Positions 1-8,203 of a stretch of 26,510 nt of DNA are shown here, piece after piece (within the stretch, counting starts at the first letter, position 1; each line of letters opens with the position of its first letter). Below the pieces are notes generated by a model. The model did no database searches. It saw only the letters and a list, made by a program, of their open reading frames with translations, and had not been told where the DNA came from. Source of the stretch: Clostridium sp. CAG:169 (lineage in GTDB: Bacteria; Bacillota; Clostridia; Oscillospirales; Ruminococcaceae); NCBI GenBank assembly GCA_000435195.1, contig FR880123.1, positions 1 to 26,510 of the forward strand, given 5' to 3'. A program made the translations under genes and the position numbers.

Positions 1-26
1 AGCCACAACAGAAAACTGTTGTGGCT
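1..26 (-). terminator. Stem-loop at window edge, probable terminator of the M28 peptidase gene
   Basis: A perfect 10-bp inverted repeat (AGCCACAACA / TGTTGTGGCT) with a 6-nt loop lies 24 bp beyond the stop codon of the minus-strand peptidase gene. The U-tract expected on the minus strand would fall outside the window, so intrinsic termination cannot be confirmed. Confidence 0.55.
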
Positions 27-49
27 GTCGTATTTGGGGATTTGGAGGA

Positions 50-1327
50 TTATTTCTCGTCTACACGTTTTTTACGCAGATATTTGTCTACTGCCTCTAC
101 CATGTTTTCCGGCATCTTTCTTGGAACCGGGAATACCACTGCATTGACCATGTGGTCTGCAAATTCCTGTACGAAAGCTGCGGTCTTTCCAAAGTTCTTA
201 TAATCGAGGTAGTCGATGACATCGTGACGGCAGTGGATCATTGCGCCGCCATTTCTGCCAAAGCGGCAGAAGTTGATTGCCGGAACTCCCTCGTTTGCAA
301 ATGGAACCGAGTCACTGGAATAAACCTCCTGTGTAACATCGGTGGAGAAGCCGACCTCTTTTGCCAGATACTCTACAAAGCGGCAGAGGGACTCGTCTGC
401 CATGATGGCAGCCCAGTCTGCACCCAGAACCGGACCGGCTACATCGACGTTGATCATCAGCTGAACGTCCTTCAGCTCATCCTTGTGGGCAGCAACATAC
501 GCTTTGGAGCCCAGCAGACCAACCTCTTCCGAGCCGTACCAGCAGAAGGTCAGGTTGCGCTTTGGAGGATTCTGTTTATAATGACGTGCCAGCTCCATCA
601 GGATGGCAGAGCCTGCGCCGTTGTCGTATACACCGTGGCTGAACTCAACGCTGTCAAAGTGTGCGCCGAAGGTGATGTTCTCATTGGTGTCCTCGGTGCC
701 TTTGATCTGCAGCACTACGTTTCTGGATGGACGGGTCACATCGTCCTGAATCAGGGTGAAGGTCACTGTTTCCGGTTCGCCTTTGACCAGCTCCATCGCA
801 TCGATGGCACGCAGAACGCCTCCGGGAACCGTGCCGTAGCGCAGTGCCCAGTAACGCAGCTCTCTTTCGCCCAGGTCCGTATCCTCACGAACATCCGAAA
901 CGTTTCCGTTCCAGGTCAAAAATCCTGCAACACCATAACGAACCAGCTTCTCATACACTTCTTCATTGAGTCTGCCGCTATTGACCAAAACGATCTTGCC
1001 CTTTTTGTCATACAGGTCGATGTCGTTGCCCTGCTGTACATAAGCAAATTCTGCGGTCAGACCTTCCGGTGGGGTGCTGCCCGAACGGCGGTAGCCTTTG
1101 ATCTCCCATTCTTTGCCCAGTGCTTTCAGCGAAACCTTGTGGATGTCAGCGGTTTCTACCATAAATTCTTCAATGGTCGCTTCCATGCCCTCTTTTGCCA
1201 GCTCATCCTTGATGATATTGGCAGCTCTGGTTTCCTCCGCAGAGGTGCTGGTGCGGATAAAGTTGATTTTTTCCAGGTCCGCAAAGATGCGTTTTCCCAT
1301 TGCATCGGTGTTTTTCAAAATATCCAT
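50..1327 (-). CDS. M28 family zinc aminopeptidase with PA-like insert
   Basis: Predicted 425-aa metallopeptidase that removes N-terminal residues from peptides. The M28 metal-site pattern is visible: H223 in a GAHFDS motif, bridging D235 in YDNGAG, the E267-E268 pair in YGSEE, D295 in NVDVAG and H365 near the C-terminus. Residues about 95-180 look like a protease-associated (PA) insert. There is no signal peptide or membrane segment, so the enzyme is probably cytosolic. The start at 1327 is chosen because AGAGGAG lies 8 nt upstream; an upstream in-frame ATG adds 19 residues but has no comparable site. It lies downstream of, and in the same direction as, the oligopeptide importer, but has its own promoter and is separated by a terminator. 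Peptide degradation after import is a reasonable inference. The exact substrate is unknown. Confidence 0.9.
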   Translation of the reverse strand: MDILKNTDAMGKRIFADLEKINFIRTSTSAEETRAANIIKDELAKEGMEATIEEFMVETADIHKVSLKALGKEWEIKGYRRSGSTPPEGLTAEFAYVQQGNDIDLYDKKGKIVLVNSGRLNEEVYEKLVRYGVAGFLTWNGNVSDVREDTDLGERELRYWALRYGTVPGGVLRAIDAMELVKGEPETVTFTLIQDDVTRPSRNVVLQIKGTEDTNENITFGAHFDSVEFSHGVYDNGAGSAILMELARHYKQNPPKRNLTFCWYGSEEVGLLGSKAYVAAHKDELKDVQLMINVDVAGPVLGADWAAIMADESLCRFVEYLAKEVGFSTDVTQEVYSSDSVPFANEGVPAINFCRFGRNGGAMIHCRHDVIDYLDYKNFGKTAAFVQEFADHMVNAVVFPVPRKMPENMVEAVDKYLRKKRVDEK

Positions 1328-1422
1328 GTTCTGCACTCCTCTTCTCATGATATAATCAAATGATTTTCCTAACAATTTTGTCAAAACCTTCGCAGCTTTG
1401 ATTCAGCTTTTGCTTTCGGCGT

Positions 1423-1456
1423 TTTGTATAAATTCTATGTCGTAAATTTATACAAA
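1423..1456 (-). promoter_or_regulatory. 12-bp-arm inverted repeat, candidate operator in the peptidase leader
   Basis: Perfect arms TTTGTATAAATT and AATTTATACAAA are separated by 10 nt. The element lies just downstream of the predicted transcription start, about 95 bp before the start codon. The half-sites resemble the TTGTAT part of FCD-GntR operators. Two such regulators are encoded about 6 kb upstream, but the pairing with either is inference. It could also act as an RNA hairpin. Confidence 0.55.
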
Positions 1457-1481
1457 TATGTGCGAACTGTTTTTCAAACGC

Positions 1482-1510
1482 AGTATACCACAATCTTATC
1501 GCGGATACAA
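1482..1510 (-). promoter_or_regulatory. Sigma-A promoter of the M28 peptidase
   Basis: On the minus strand, -35 TTGTAT (1505-1510) and -10 TATACT (1482-1487) are separated by exactly 17 nt. It is the only good promoter between the opp terminator and the peptidase gene, giving a leader of about 150 nt. Confidence 0.75.
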
Positions 1511-1525
1511 TCCCAAATCAATGAA

Positions 1526-1562
1526 AAAAGATGCCCAAAGAAAATTTCTTTGGGCATCTTTT
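1526..1562 (-). terminator. Intrinsic terminator of the opp operon
   Basis: An 18-bp inverted repeat centred at 1544, with core GATGCCCAAAG, ends in a run of six T on the minus strand just after the oppF stop codon. The symmetric A/T ends make it potentially bidirectional. Confidence 0.9.
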
Positions 1563-1570
1563 AAAAGCAT

Positions 1571-2563
1571 TTACTTATTTTTGTTGCAGAGGTGGCAGGC
1601 TACAAAATGATTTGGTTCTACCTCCTGCAGCACAGGGGACTGGGTAGCACAGATGTCCATTGCATAACGGCATCTTGCTCTGAATTTGCAACCCGGTGGC
1701 GGGTTGATTGGGCTTGGCACCTCGCCCTCGAGCTTGATACGCTGACGGGTTGCTTCCACATCCGGGTCTGCTGTCGGGATTGCCGAAATCAGCGCCTGGG
1801 TGTATGGATGCAGCGGTCTGTCGTACAGGTCGTGGTTGCTGGCAAGCTCTACCATCGAACCGAGGTACATAACGCCTACACGGTCGGAAATGTGCTTGAC
1901 CATCGACAGGTCGTGCGAGATGAACAGATAGGTCAGACCAAACTCTCTCTGGAGCTTGATGAGCAGGTTGACAACCTGTGCCTGAATGGAAACGTCGAGT
2001 GCGGAGATTGGCTCGTCGCAGACGATGAACTTTGGTTCTACTGCCAGTGCGCGGGCAATTCCGACACGCTGACGCTGACCGCCGGACAACTCGTGTGCAA
2101 AGCGGTTGGCGTAATCGGCACTCAGACCGACCTTATTGAGCAGCTCTGCGACCTTATCGTTCTTTTCTTTATCGGTCAGCTTGAAGTGGACGTCCATACC
2201 CTCAGAGATAATCTCTCCGATGGTCATACGAGGGTCCAAAGAAGCATATGGGTCCTGGAAGATAATCTGGACGTTCTTGCGGAACTCCAGCAGGTCTTTT
2301 CCCTTCAGGGTGGAGATGTCCTTGCCGTCAAAGACAACCTTGCCGGAGGTCGGTTCATACAGCTTCATCATAGTTCTGCCGCAGGTGGTTTTTCCGCAGC
2401 CGGACTCGCCTACCAGACCCAATGTTTCGCCGCGTTTGATGGACACGCTGACGTGGTCCACCGCTTTCAAAGTTTGTTTGCGACCTGCTTTAAAGAATTT
2501 GCACAGGTCTGTGACCTCCATGATGGTGTCGGCATTTTGCAGTTTTTCGATTACCTGGTCCAT
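1571..2563 (-). CDS. oppF: Oligopeptide ABC transporter ATP-binding protein OppF
   Basis: Predicted 330-aa ATPase, one of two different nucleotide-binding subunits driving peptide import at the inner face of the membrane. Walker A (GESGCGKTT, residues 52-60), Q-loop (FQDPYASLDP), signature LSGGQRQR and Walker B (CDEPISALD) are all present. The C-terminal oligopeptide/dipeptide extension carries the CKFRARC...C cysteine pattern that in this family can hold an iron-sulfur cluster. The start codon overlaps the oppD stop by one base (TAATG), and GGGAGG lies inside the end of oppD, so translation is probably coupled. Last gene of the operon. OppF and DppF cannot be told apart by sequence alone; the opp name follows the large binding protein. 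Confidence 0.9.
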   Translation of the reverse strand: MDQVIEKLQNADTIMEVTDLCKFFKAGRKQTLKAVDHVSVSIKRGETLGLVGESGCGKTTCGRTMMKLYEPTSGKVVFDGKDISTLKGKDLLEFRKNVQIIFQDPYASLDPRMTIGEIISEGMDVHFKLTDKEKNDKVAELLNKVGLSADYANRFAHELSGGQRQRVGIARALAVEPKFIVCDEPISALDVSIQAQVVNLLIKLQREFGLTYLFISHDLSMVKHISDRVGVMYLGSMVELASNHDLYDRPLHPYTQALISAIPTADPDVEATRQRIKLEGEVPSPINPPPGCKFRARCRYAMDICATQSPVLQEVEPNHFVACHLCNKNK

Positions 2564-3585
2564 TATTTCGCCTCCCTGTCATAGAAGGATTTTACCTTTG
2601 GTGCATTTGGATGCTGCAACCAACAGGATACCTTGTGGGTATCGGTGATGGTGGTTTCAAACGGATTGCGCTCTTTACAGATTGGCATACAGTATTCACA
2701 TCTGGATGCAAACGGGCAGCAGTTGAGCGGCAGGATCAAATCCGGCGGAGTGCCTTTGAGCGCATACAGTTCCTGCTTGGATTCTTTTGCCAGCTTTGGA
2801 ACCGAGCTGAGCAGTGCCCAGGTGTATGGGTGTTTGGAATCGTAGAAGATTTCCCTTGCAGTACCGCGCTCTACGACCTGACCGGCGTACATAACCTGGA
2901 TTCTGTCTGCAAAGTTTGCTACAACACCCAGGTCGTGGGTAACCAGAATGATCGCAGTGTTCATCTTCTCCTTCAGCTCGCGCATCAGGTCCATGATCTG
3001 TGCCTGGATGGTTACGTCCAGTGCGGTAGTCGGTTCGTCTGCAATCAGAATCTTCGGATTGCACGCCAGAGCCATCGCGATCATAACACGCTGTCTCATA
3101 CCGCCGGACATCTCATGCGGATAGCTGTCCACACGTTTTTCCGCGCTTGGGATGTTTACCATCTTCAGCATACGGATTGCTTCTTCCCTCGCCTCTTTTT
3201 TGCTCAGATGGCGATGGATGCGCAGGCTTTCCATAATCTGTTTGCCGACGGTCATGGTCGGGTTCAAAGAGGTCATCGGGTCTTGGAAAATCATGCTGAC
3301 CTCGTCGCCTCTGAATTCGCACAGTTCTTTTTTGTTCAGCGCCAGTACGTCCTTGCCGTCGCAGGTGATCTGGGAGCCTTCCTTGATGACAGCGAACGGT
3401 GGTTTGAGCAGGCGCAGGATGGATTTTGCTGTTACGGTTTTGCCGCAGCCAGACTCTCCAACAAAGGCGAGGGTCTCGCCTCGGTTCAGCTCAAAGCTGA
3501 CGCCGCGGACTGCCTTGACCTCACCCGCATAGGTGTTGAAGGATACGCTGAGGTCTTTTACTTCTAAGATTTTATCGTTTGCCAT
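2563..3585 (-). CDS. oppD: Oligopeptide ABC transporter ATP-binding protein OppD
   Basis: Predicted 340-aa ATPase pairing with OppF. It shows Walker A (GESGCGKTV), Q-loop (FQDPMTSLNP), signature MSGGMRQR, Walker B (IADEPTTALD) and the H-loop (VTHDLG). The C-terminal extension has the cysteine motif CPFASRCEYCMPIC. AGGAGG lies upstream of the start, and the gene follows oppC by 10 bp. Length and domain order match OppD/DppD. Confidence 0.9.
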   Translation of the reverse strand: MANDKILEVKDLSVSFNTYAGEVKAVRGVSFELNRGETLAFVGESGCGKTVTAKSILRLLKPPFAVIKEGSQITCDGKDVLALNKKELCEFRGDEVSMIFQDPMTSLNPTMTVGKQIMESLRIHRHLSKKEAREEAIRMLKMVNIPSAEKRVDSYPHEMSGGMRQRVMIAMALACNPKILIADEPTTALDVTIQAQIMDLMRELKEKMNTAIILVTHDLGVVANFADRIQVMYAGQVVERGTAREIFYDSKHPYTWALLSSVPKLAKESKQELYALKGTPPDLILPLNCCPFASRCEYCMPICKERNPFETTITDTHKVSCWLQHPNAPKVKSFYDREAK

Positions 3586-3595
3586 AAGGATCCTC

Positions 3596-4552
3596 CTACT
3601 TTCTCAGTTTCGGGTCGAGAGCGTCGCGCAGTCCATCGCCCAGCAGGGTGAAGGAGAGCATGGTCAGTGCAATCATCAGCGATGGGAAGAACAGCTGGTA
3701 AGGGTAGAACATGAAGTTCTGCTGTGCAGCGGATGCAAGCGCACCCCAGCTGGTATCCGGCGGCTGGATGCCCAGACCGATATAGCTCAGGAATGCCTCA
3801 GAGAAGATGTAGCCCGGGATATCGAAGGTGATAGCAACGATGATGATGCCGATGGTGTTTGGAATCATGTGACGCATGATGATTTTAAACGGAGAAACGC
3901 CCAGTGCGTTTGCAGCCAAAACGTATTCCTGGCTCTTGAGCTGGAGCATCTGTCCACGAACCAGACGTGCGATACCGCACCAGCCGGTCAGGGTCAGCGC
4001 CAGCATCATGGTGCCGATGCTCTTGGAATCGGTAACAACCGAAATCAGGATGACGATAATCAGATACGGGATGCTCAGCAGGACCTCAACGATACGCATC
4101 ATAATATCGTCTACAATGCCGCCGAAGTAGGAAGCGATACCGCCGTAGATACAGCCGATGACGCTGGCAACCACTGCACCGACAACACCGATCATAATCG
4201 AAACACGTCCGCCCTGCCATACGCGAGCAAACAGGTCACGACCCAGCGAGTCGGTACCAAACCAGTGCTCTGCACTTGGTTTCTGGTTGATGGCGGAAGT
4301 GTCCATCTGCTCGAAGTTATAGCCGGAGATAGCAGGTCCGATACAAACCATTACAATCAAAAGCAGCAAAACAATCAGTGCTACCAGTGCGATTTTATTT
4401 TCTTTGAGTCTTCTCCATGCGTCTGCCCAGTAGCCAATCTTTGGACGGGCAATGATGTCGCCGGAGAAATCATCGGTGCCGATAATTTCAAACTTTTCCG
4501 CCGGAATGTCTTCCCATTCCGCTGCAGAATGGATATTCTGTTCTGTAGCCAT
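3596..4552 (-). CDS. oppC: Oligopeptide ABC transporter permease OppC
   Basis: Predicted 318-aa inner-membrane subunit. A hydrophilic N-terminal stretch of about 45 residues precedes the first membrane helix (NKIALVALIVLLLLIVMVCIG), as is usual for OppC. The cytoplasmic EAA loop that contacts the ATPases is visible around ANALGVSPFKIIMRHMIPN. AAGGAGG is placed 6 nt before the ATG. It lies 11 bp after oppB and 10 bp before oppD, within the operon. Confidence 0.92.
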   Translation of the reverse strand: MATEQNIHSAAEWEDIPAEKFEIIGTDDFSGDIIARPKIGYWADAWRRLKENKIALVALIVLLLLIVMVCIGPAISGYNFEQMDTSAINQKPSAEHWFGTDSLGRDLFARVWQGGRVSIMIGVVGAVVASVIGCIYGGIASYFGGIVDDIMMRIVEVLLSIPYLIIVILISVVTDSKSIGTMMLALTLTGWCGIARLVRGQMLQLKSQEYVLAANALGVSPFKIIMRHMIPNTIGIIIVAITFDIPGYIFSEAFLSYIGLGIQPPDTSWGALASAAQQNFMFYPYQLFFPSLMIALTMLSFTLLGDGLRDALDPKLRK

Positions 4553-4563
4553 GGTGTTCCTCC

Positions 4564-5487
4564 TTATTTAATGCGGATACGCGGGTCAAAGATGGTGTAG
4601 GCAATATCAATCAGCAGCTGCGCTACAACAAACAAAGCCGCTGCAAAGATGGTCGTACCGATGATCATGGTGTAGTCACGGTCGTTGATCGAGGAAACAT
4701 AGTAGAAACCAAGACCCGGGATACCGAACATCTTTTCGATGACGAAGGAGCCGGTGAAGATACCGGAAATCTGTCCGCCCAGGATGGTGATACAAGGCAG
4801 GAAGGCATTCTTCAAAACGTGGTCCTTGATGATATGGAAGCGGCTGACACCCTTTGCCTCAGCGGTCAGGATGTAGTCCTGTCCCATGACGTCGAGCATA
4901 TTTGCCTTGAGGTAACGGGCATAGGTCGCAATACTTCCGAAGCACATTGCGATGATTGGCAGAATCATGTGCTTTGGTTTACCCCATCCGCTGGTCGGCA
5001 GGATCTGCCATTTAACCGAGAAGAGGTACTGAAGCATCGCCGCCAGTACGAAGACCGGTATGGTGATACCCAGCATGGCGATAAACATAACCAGATAGTC
5101 CGGCCACTTGTTCTTGTTTAGCGCCGCCACAATACCTAAGACAATACCGGTGGTTACACCGAACAGCAGCGCAATACCACCGTTCATACCGGATACCTTG
5201 GAGTTGGTCAGCAGGGTATCGGTGATGCTTTTACCCGGATATTTGAGCGATTCACCCAGGTCACCTTTGGTGATCAGGTTTTTCATAAAGATTCCATACT
5301 GCTCGGTGAGAGGTTTATCCAAACCGTATTTTGCGTAGTAGTTTGCCTTTGCCTGCTCCGGCAATTTGTTTGCCATCGCACCCAATGGGTCACCAGGAAT
5401 CGAGTGCATCATGAAGAAGGTTACTGTTGTGATAATCAGCAGAGTAACCAACATATACCCGATTCGTTTCAGGATATATTTTATCAT
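4564..5487 (-). CDS. oppB: Oligopeptide ABC transporter permease OppB
   Basis: Predicted 307-aa permease partner of OppC. It begins with the family hallmark MIKYILKRIGYMLVTLL and has the periplasm-facing segment MMHSIPGDPLG and an EAA loop around AEAKGVSRFHIIKDHVLKN. GGGGGAG precedes the start. It is separated from oppA by 117 bp containing a terminator-like stem-loop, so it is probably expressed by partial read-through. Confidence 0.92.
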   Translation of the reverse strand: MIKYILKRIGYMLVTLLIITTVTFFMMHSIPGDPLGAMANKLPEQAKANYYAKYGLDKPLTEQYGIFMKNLITKGDLGESLKYPGKSITDTLLTNSKVSGMNGGIALLFGVTTGIVLGIVAALNKNKWPDYLVMFIAMLGITIPVFVLAAMLQYLFSVKWQILPTSGWGKPKHMILPIIAMCFGSIATYARYLKANMLDVMGQDYILTAEAKGVSRFHIIKDHVLKNAFLPCITILGGQISGIFTGSFVIEKMFGIPGLGFYYVSSINDRDYTMIIGTTIFAAALFVVAQLLIDIAYTIFDPRIRIK

Positions 5488-5512
5488 AATTCTCCCCCTT
5501 AATTGGAAAAGA

Positions 5513-5540
5513 AAAGGTGACCTCTCCTGAGATCACCTTT
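5513..5540 (-). terminator. Leaky terminator/attenuator between oppA and oppB
   Basis: On the minus strand a 12-bp stem (AAAGGTGATCTC with GAGGTCACCTTT, one T-G wobble) closes on an AGGA tetraloop and is followed by TCTTTTCC. It lies in the only large gap of the operon. Such elements are known to set high binding-protein to low permease ratios; this use here is inference. Confidence 0.7.
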
Positions 5541-5604
5541 CTGTTCATAACCTCTTTATTTATGAAACACAATACAACAAAGAGTCCTTATTCAGACAAG
5601 TGAA

Positions 5605-7302
5605 TTAGTCTGGACGACCGCTAGTATACGCGTATTTCAGACCAGTCGAGGTAAACGACATTGTGTTGCTGTTCTTTACGTATTTGTAACGATATGTGTT
5701 AGAAGCTTCGTTTACAACTGGACAAATCGGAGCTTCGTCCATCAGAATGGTTTCAGCCTGTTTGTACAGCTCAATACGTTTTGCCTCGTCCATTTCAACA
5801 GCAGCCTGATCCATCAGCTTATCGTATTCTTCGTTTGCCCAGAAGGTTGGGATTGCTGTGGAATCGGATCTCATCAAAGAAAGCATTGCGTATGGGTCGT
5901 TGTAGTCGATACTCCATACCATGTAGCCCATCTGATATTCGCCGGCGTTGATTTTGGACTGGAAGCTTCCCCATTCGTTGAAGTCCAGAACTACGTTTAC
6001 GCCCAGAACTTCTTTAAATTTCTGCTGGTAGTATTCGCCGTAGTTTTTGATCCACTGGTTGGTATCGCCCAGGCTAAAGGTAACTTCCAGAGTGGAAGGA
6101 TCGGAACCCAGACCCAGCTCTTCCATACCTTTGATCAGGAGCTCTTTTGGATCTTCTTTTCCAACCATTGCTTTCAGAGGAGCCTCTACCTGTTCTCTGT
6201 AAATACCCAGTTCGCCGCTGGAAACGCCATCTGGTACCCATGCGTATGCAGGTTCCATGGTGTTGAAGTAGATGGATTTCGATACATCCTCACGGTCGAT
6301 TGCCAGAGTAAATGCTTTTCTGATATTTTTGTTTGCAAACAGCTCGTCTTTTGTATTGAAGAAGTGATAACGAACAGAAGGAGAAACGTTATGAATGTAC
6401 TGAACTTCTTCCATTGCACCAAATTTTTCCATCCACTCCGGTGTACCGCATCCGCAGGAGTCGATAGAACCGTTGGTGAAGGAGTTGAAGATGGTGTTCT
6501 CATCGTTCATGATTTTGTAGTTGATAGTCTGCAGATTTACGCTGTCTTTATCCCAGTAAGAATCATTCTTAACCAGAACCATTTCAGCGTTGTGCATCCA
6601 GGATTCTACTTTAAAAGGACCACAGTAAACCAGGTTGGTAGCTTCTGCGCCGTAGCTTTCGCCGTACTGCTCCACGATGTCCTGACGCTGTGGCTGCATG
6701 ATTCTGCCATCGGTCAGAGAAAGGAAGTATGGAGTTGGCTGCTCGAGGGTAAATTCAACAGTCTTGTCGTCGATTGCTTTTACACCCAGCTCAGATGGGT
6801 CCATCTCGCCTGCCAGAACTGCGTTTGCGTTTTTAACACAGGTCAGCAGGTAGGAGTTTGGAGAACCGGTTTCCGGGGTCAGGGTTCTTACGATGGAGTA
6901 AACATAGTCCTGTGCTTTAACAGGCTGACCGTCGCTCCAGGTGTTTTCGCGCAGATGGAAGGTCCATACGGTACCATCTTCATTGGATTCCCAGGATTCA
7001 GCGCCTGCGCCCTCACGGATGTTTTTGCCATCTTTTTCAGCCAGTCTGGTCAGTGGCTCCATTACATTGTTCAGAACACCGCCACCGATACTGTCGTTAC
7101 CGATAACGCCGTCCAAGGTTGTTGGGTCTGCACTCAGGTAGCCGTTGAAGTACTGCTCTGCATCCAGCACGTTGCCGTCGATGGTCTTCTGCTCTGCGCT
7201 TGTCTGAGCATTGCTTTCCTCTTTGCTCTCGCCGCCGCAAGCAGCCATAGAAAGCATCATCGCACCTGCCAGCATAACTGCCAGGATTCTTTTGATTTTC
7301 AT
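5605..7302 (-). CDS. oppA: Oligopeptide ABC transporter substrate-binding lipoprotein OppA
   Basis: Predicted 565-aa extracellular binding protein of the SBP_bac_5 family that captures peptides and delivers them to OppBC. The start at 7302 is preceded by AAAGGAG and gives a lipoprotein signal: basic MKIKR, a hydrophobic core, then SMAAC with the lipidated cysteine at residue 22, followed by an acidic, Ser-rich linker. Further upstream in-frame starts add 43 unrelated residues and are rejected. Mature motifs include the WTFHLRENTWSDGQPV segment typical of the family. First gene of oppABCDF; it follows the FCD regulator gene by 138 bp containing several hairpins. The peptide specificity cannot be read from the sequence. 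Confidence 0.93.
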   Translation of the reverse strand: MKIKRILAVMLAGAMMLSMAACGGESKEESNAQTSAEQKTIDGNVLDAEQYFNGYLSADPTTLDGVIGNDSIGGGVLNNVMEPLTRLAEKDGKNIREGAGAESWESNEDGTVWTFHLRENTWSDGQPVKAQDYVYSIVRTLTPETGSPNSYLLTCVKNANAVLAGEMDPSELGVKAIDDKTVEFTLEQPTPYFLSLTDGRIMQPQRQDIVEQYGESYGAEATNLVYCGPFKVESWMHNAEMVLVKNDSYWDKDSVNLQTINYKIMNDENTIFNSFTNGSIDSCGCGTPEWMEKFGAMEEVQYIHNVSPSVRYHFFNTKDELFANKNIRKAFTLAIDREDVSKSIYFNTMEPAYAWVPDGVSSGELGIYREQVEAPLKAMVGKEDPKELLIKGMEELGLGSDPSTLEVTFSLGDTNQWIKNYGEYYQQKFKEVLGVNVVLDFNEWGSFQSKINAGEYQMGYMVWSIDYNDPYAMLSLMRSDSTAIPTFWANEEYDKLMDQAAVEMDEAKRIELYKQAETILMDEAPICPVVNEASNTYRYKYVKNSNTMSFTSTGLKYAYTSGRPD

Positions 7303-7354
7303 GATTGTTTCTCCTTTCGGGCTTAACAAACTCTCTTTTTGTTTTTTATCTTTA

Positions 7355-7420
7355 CACGCTTTTGCGTGCATAAGCCAAATAAAATTTCCATTCGGAAGAT
7401 TGTTTCGGGAAAACCGAAAC
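7355..7420 (-). other. Two hairpins in the oppA leader
   Basis: One hairpin has arms 7402-7408 and 7414-7420 (GTTTCGG/CCGAAAC, 5-nt loop). A second has arms 7355-7359 and 7364-7368 (CACGC/GCGTG, TTTT loop). Both lie between the upstream gntR terminator and the oppA ribosome site. I find no convincing sigma-A promoter in this gap, so oppA may depend on read-through from the gntR promoter or on a weak promoter. RNA-level control is possible but unproven. Confidence 0.45.
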
Positions 7421-7440
7421 AAAACAGGCATGCCTGTTTT
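7421..7440 (-). terminator. Palindrome immediately after gntR stop, probable weak terminator
   Basis: A perfect 20-bp palindrome (AAAACAGG CATG CCTGTTTT) directly abuts the stop codon of the FCD regulator gene and is followed by GTTTCGG. The stem is short and A/T-ended, so termination is probably partial, allowing expression of the downstream opp genes. Confidence 0.55.
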
Positions 7441-8097
7441 TTAAGAAAAAGTAAATACATCTTCAATCGGGCGGCTTGCCTTCAAGCTGTAATGCTGCAC
7501 AATCTCTTTGCTGATTTGGCAGATGTCGCCGGTGTGGTAGCACTCCAACAGCCTTTGATGCGATTGGCAGTATTCCTGCCGGTCAAAGCTGCCATCGTTT
7601 CTGCCGGCATAGAAGATTGCCAGATTATGGATGTTGGTGCTTTTCCACAGCTCTGCAAGCTTTTTTAATCCTGCTTGCTCGATTACTGCGGCATGGAAGC
7701 GATTGTCCTGCTGTGCCAGCTGATAGAAATCGCAGTCTTCCTGTTCCATCTGCTCCACACAGTCCTGCATCTGCTGCAAAGCCTGCTGTACGGATTTGCC
7801 CTTTTGCAACAGACGTGCCGCTAAAATTTCCAGCGTCGCCCGCAGCAAACAGATTTCATAAACATCCTGACCGCTCACCTGTGCAACCGAGCATCCGACG
7901 TTGCGCTCATACTGCACCAGACCTTCCTGCTCCAGCTGCCGCAGCGCCTCGCGGACCGGTCCCCGGCTGACGCCCAGCTGCTGCGCCATCTCGTTTTCCT
8001 TGATGCGCTCTCCCGCTTGAAAGTCTCCGGTCAGAATTCTTTGTCGAATCTCGTCTACCACTTCCTGCCGCAGGGTCTTATAGTTTAACTTCGGCAT
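7441..8097 (-). CDS. GntR family transcriptional regulator, FCD subfamily (copy 1)
   Basis: Predicted 218-aa DNA-binding regulator. Residues about 8-70 are the GntR winged helix-turn-helix, with LGVSRGPVREALRQLEQEGLV as recognition region. Residues about 78-210 form the all-helical FCD ligand domain, with the metal-site pattern DNRFH and later histidines (SHQR, VQHY). GGAGGG precedes the start. It is the gene directly upstream of oppA on the same strand, so it is a candidate regulator of peptide uptake. Its own promoter carries a palindrome of the FadR-type operator form, pointing to autoregulation. FCD regulators usually bind small organic acids, so the effector is unknown. It is a paralogue of the next gene upstream. 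Confidence 0.88.
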   Translation of the reverse strand: MPKLNYKTLRQEVVDEIRQRILTGDFQAGERIKENEMAQQLGVSRGPVREALRQLEQEGLVQYERNVGCSVAQVSGQDVYEICLLRATLEILAARLLQKGKSVQQALQQMQDCVEQMEQEDCDFYQLAQQDNRFHAAVIEQAGLKKLAELWKSTNIHNLAIFYAGRNDGSFDRQEYCQSHQRLLECYHTGDICQISKEIVQHYSLKASRPIEDVFTFS

Positions 8098-8146
8098 CCG
8101 TTCCCTCCGTGCTGTTGGTAGTATGTATAAAGATTACTGTACGCAG

Positions 8147-8164
8147 AAGATTGTCTACAATCTT
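8147..8164 (-). promoter_or_regulatory. Candidate FCD-GntR operator
   Basis: An 18-bp near-perfect palindrome, 8-bp arms AAGATTGT and ACAATCTT around two central bases. The core TTGTAGACAA fits the published FadR-subfamily consensus t.GTnnnAC.a in spirit (GT and AC symmetrically placed). It begins about 10 bp downstream of the -10 box of the FCD regulator gene, so bound protein would block initiation or early elongation. Confidence 0.7.
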
Positions 8165-8174
8165 TACGAGAGCT

Positions 8175-8203
8175 ATTGTATCATAGTTGTTTATTGATTG
8201 CAA
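8175..8203 (-). promoter_or_regulatory. Sigma-A promoter of FCD regulator copy 1
   Basis: -35 TTGCAA (8198-8203), 17-nt spacer and -10 TACAAT (8175-8180) on the minus strand, with a TGA just before the -10. It may also feed oppA by read-through. Confidence 0.8.

Noticed and set aside
152..1363. Long plus-strand ORF (403 aa) opposite the M28 peptidase
   Set aside because: It is antisense to a gene with complete catalytic motifs, has Cys/Val-rich unlikely composition and no ribosome site. It is a shadow of the real gene.
7303..7440. A catabolite (cre) site or clear sigma-A promoter before oppA
   Set aside because: TTGGCT with TAAAGA at 18 nt is too weak, and the CACGC/GCGTG hairpin does not match a cre consensus.
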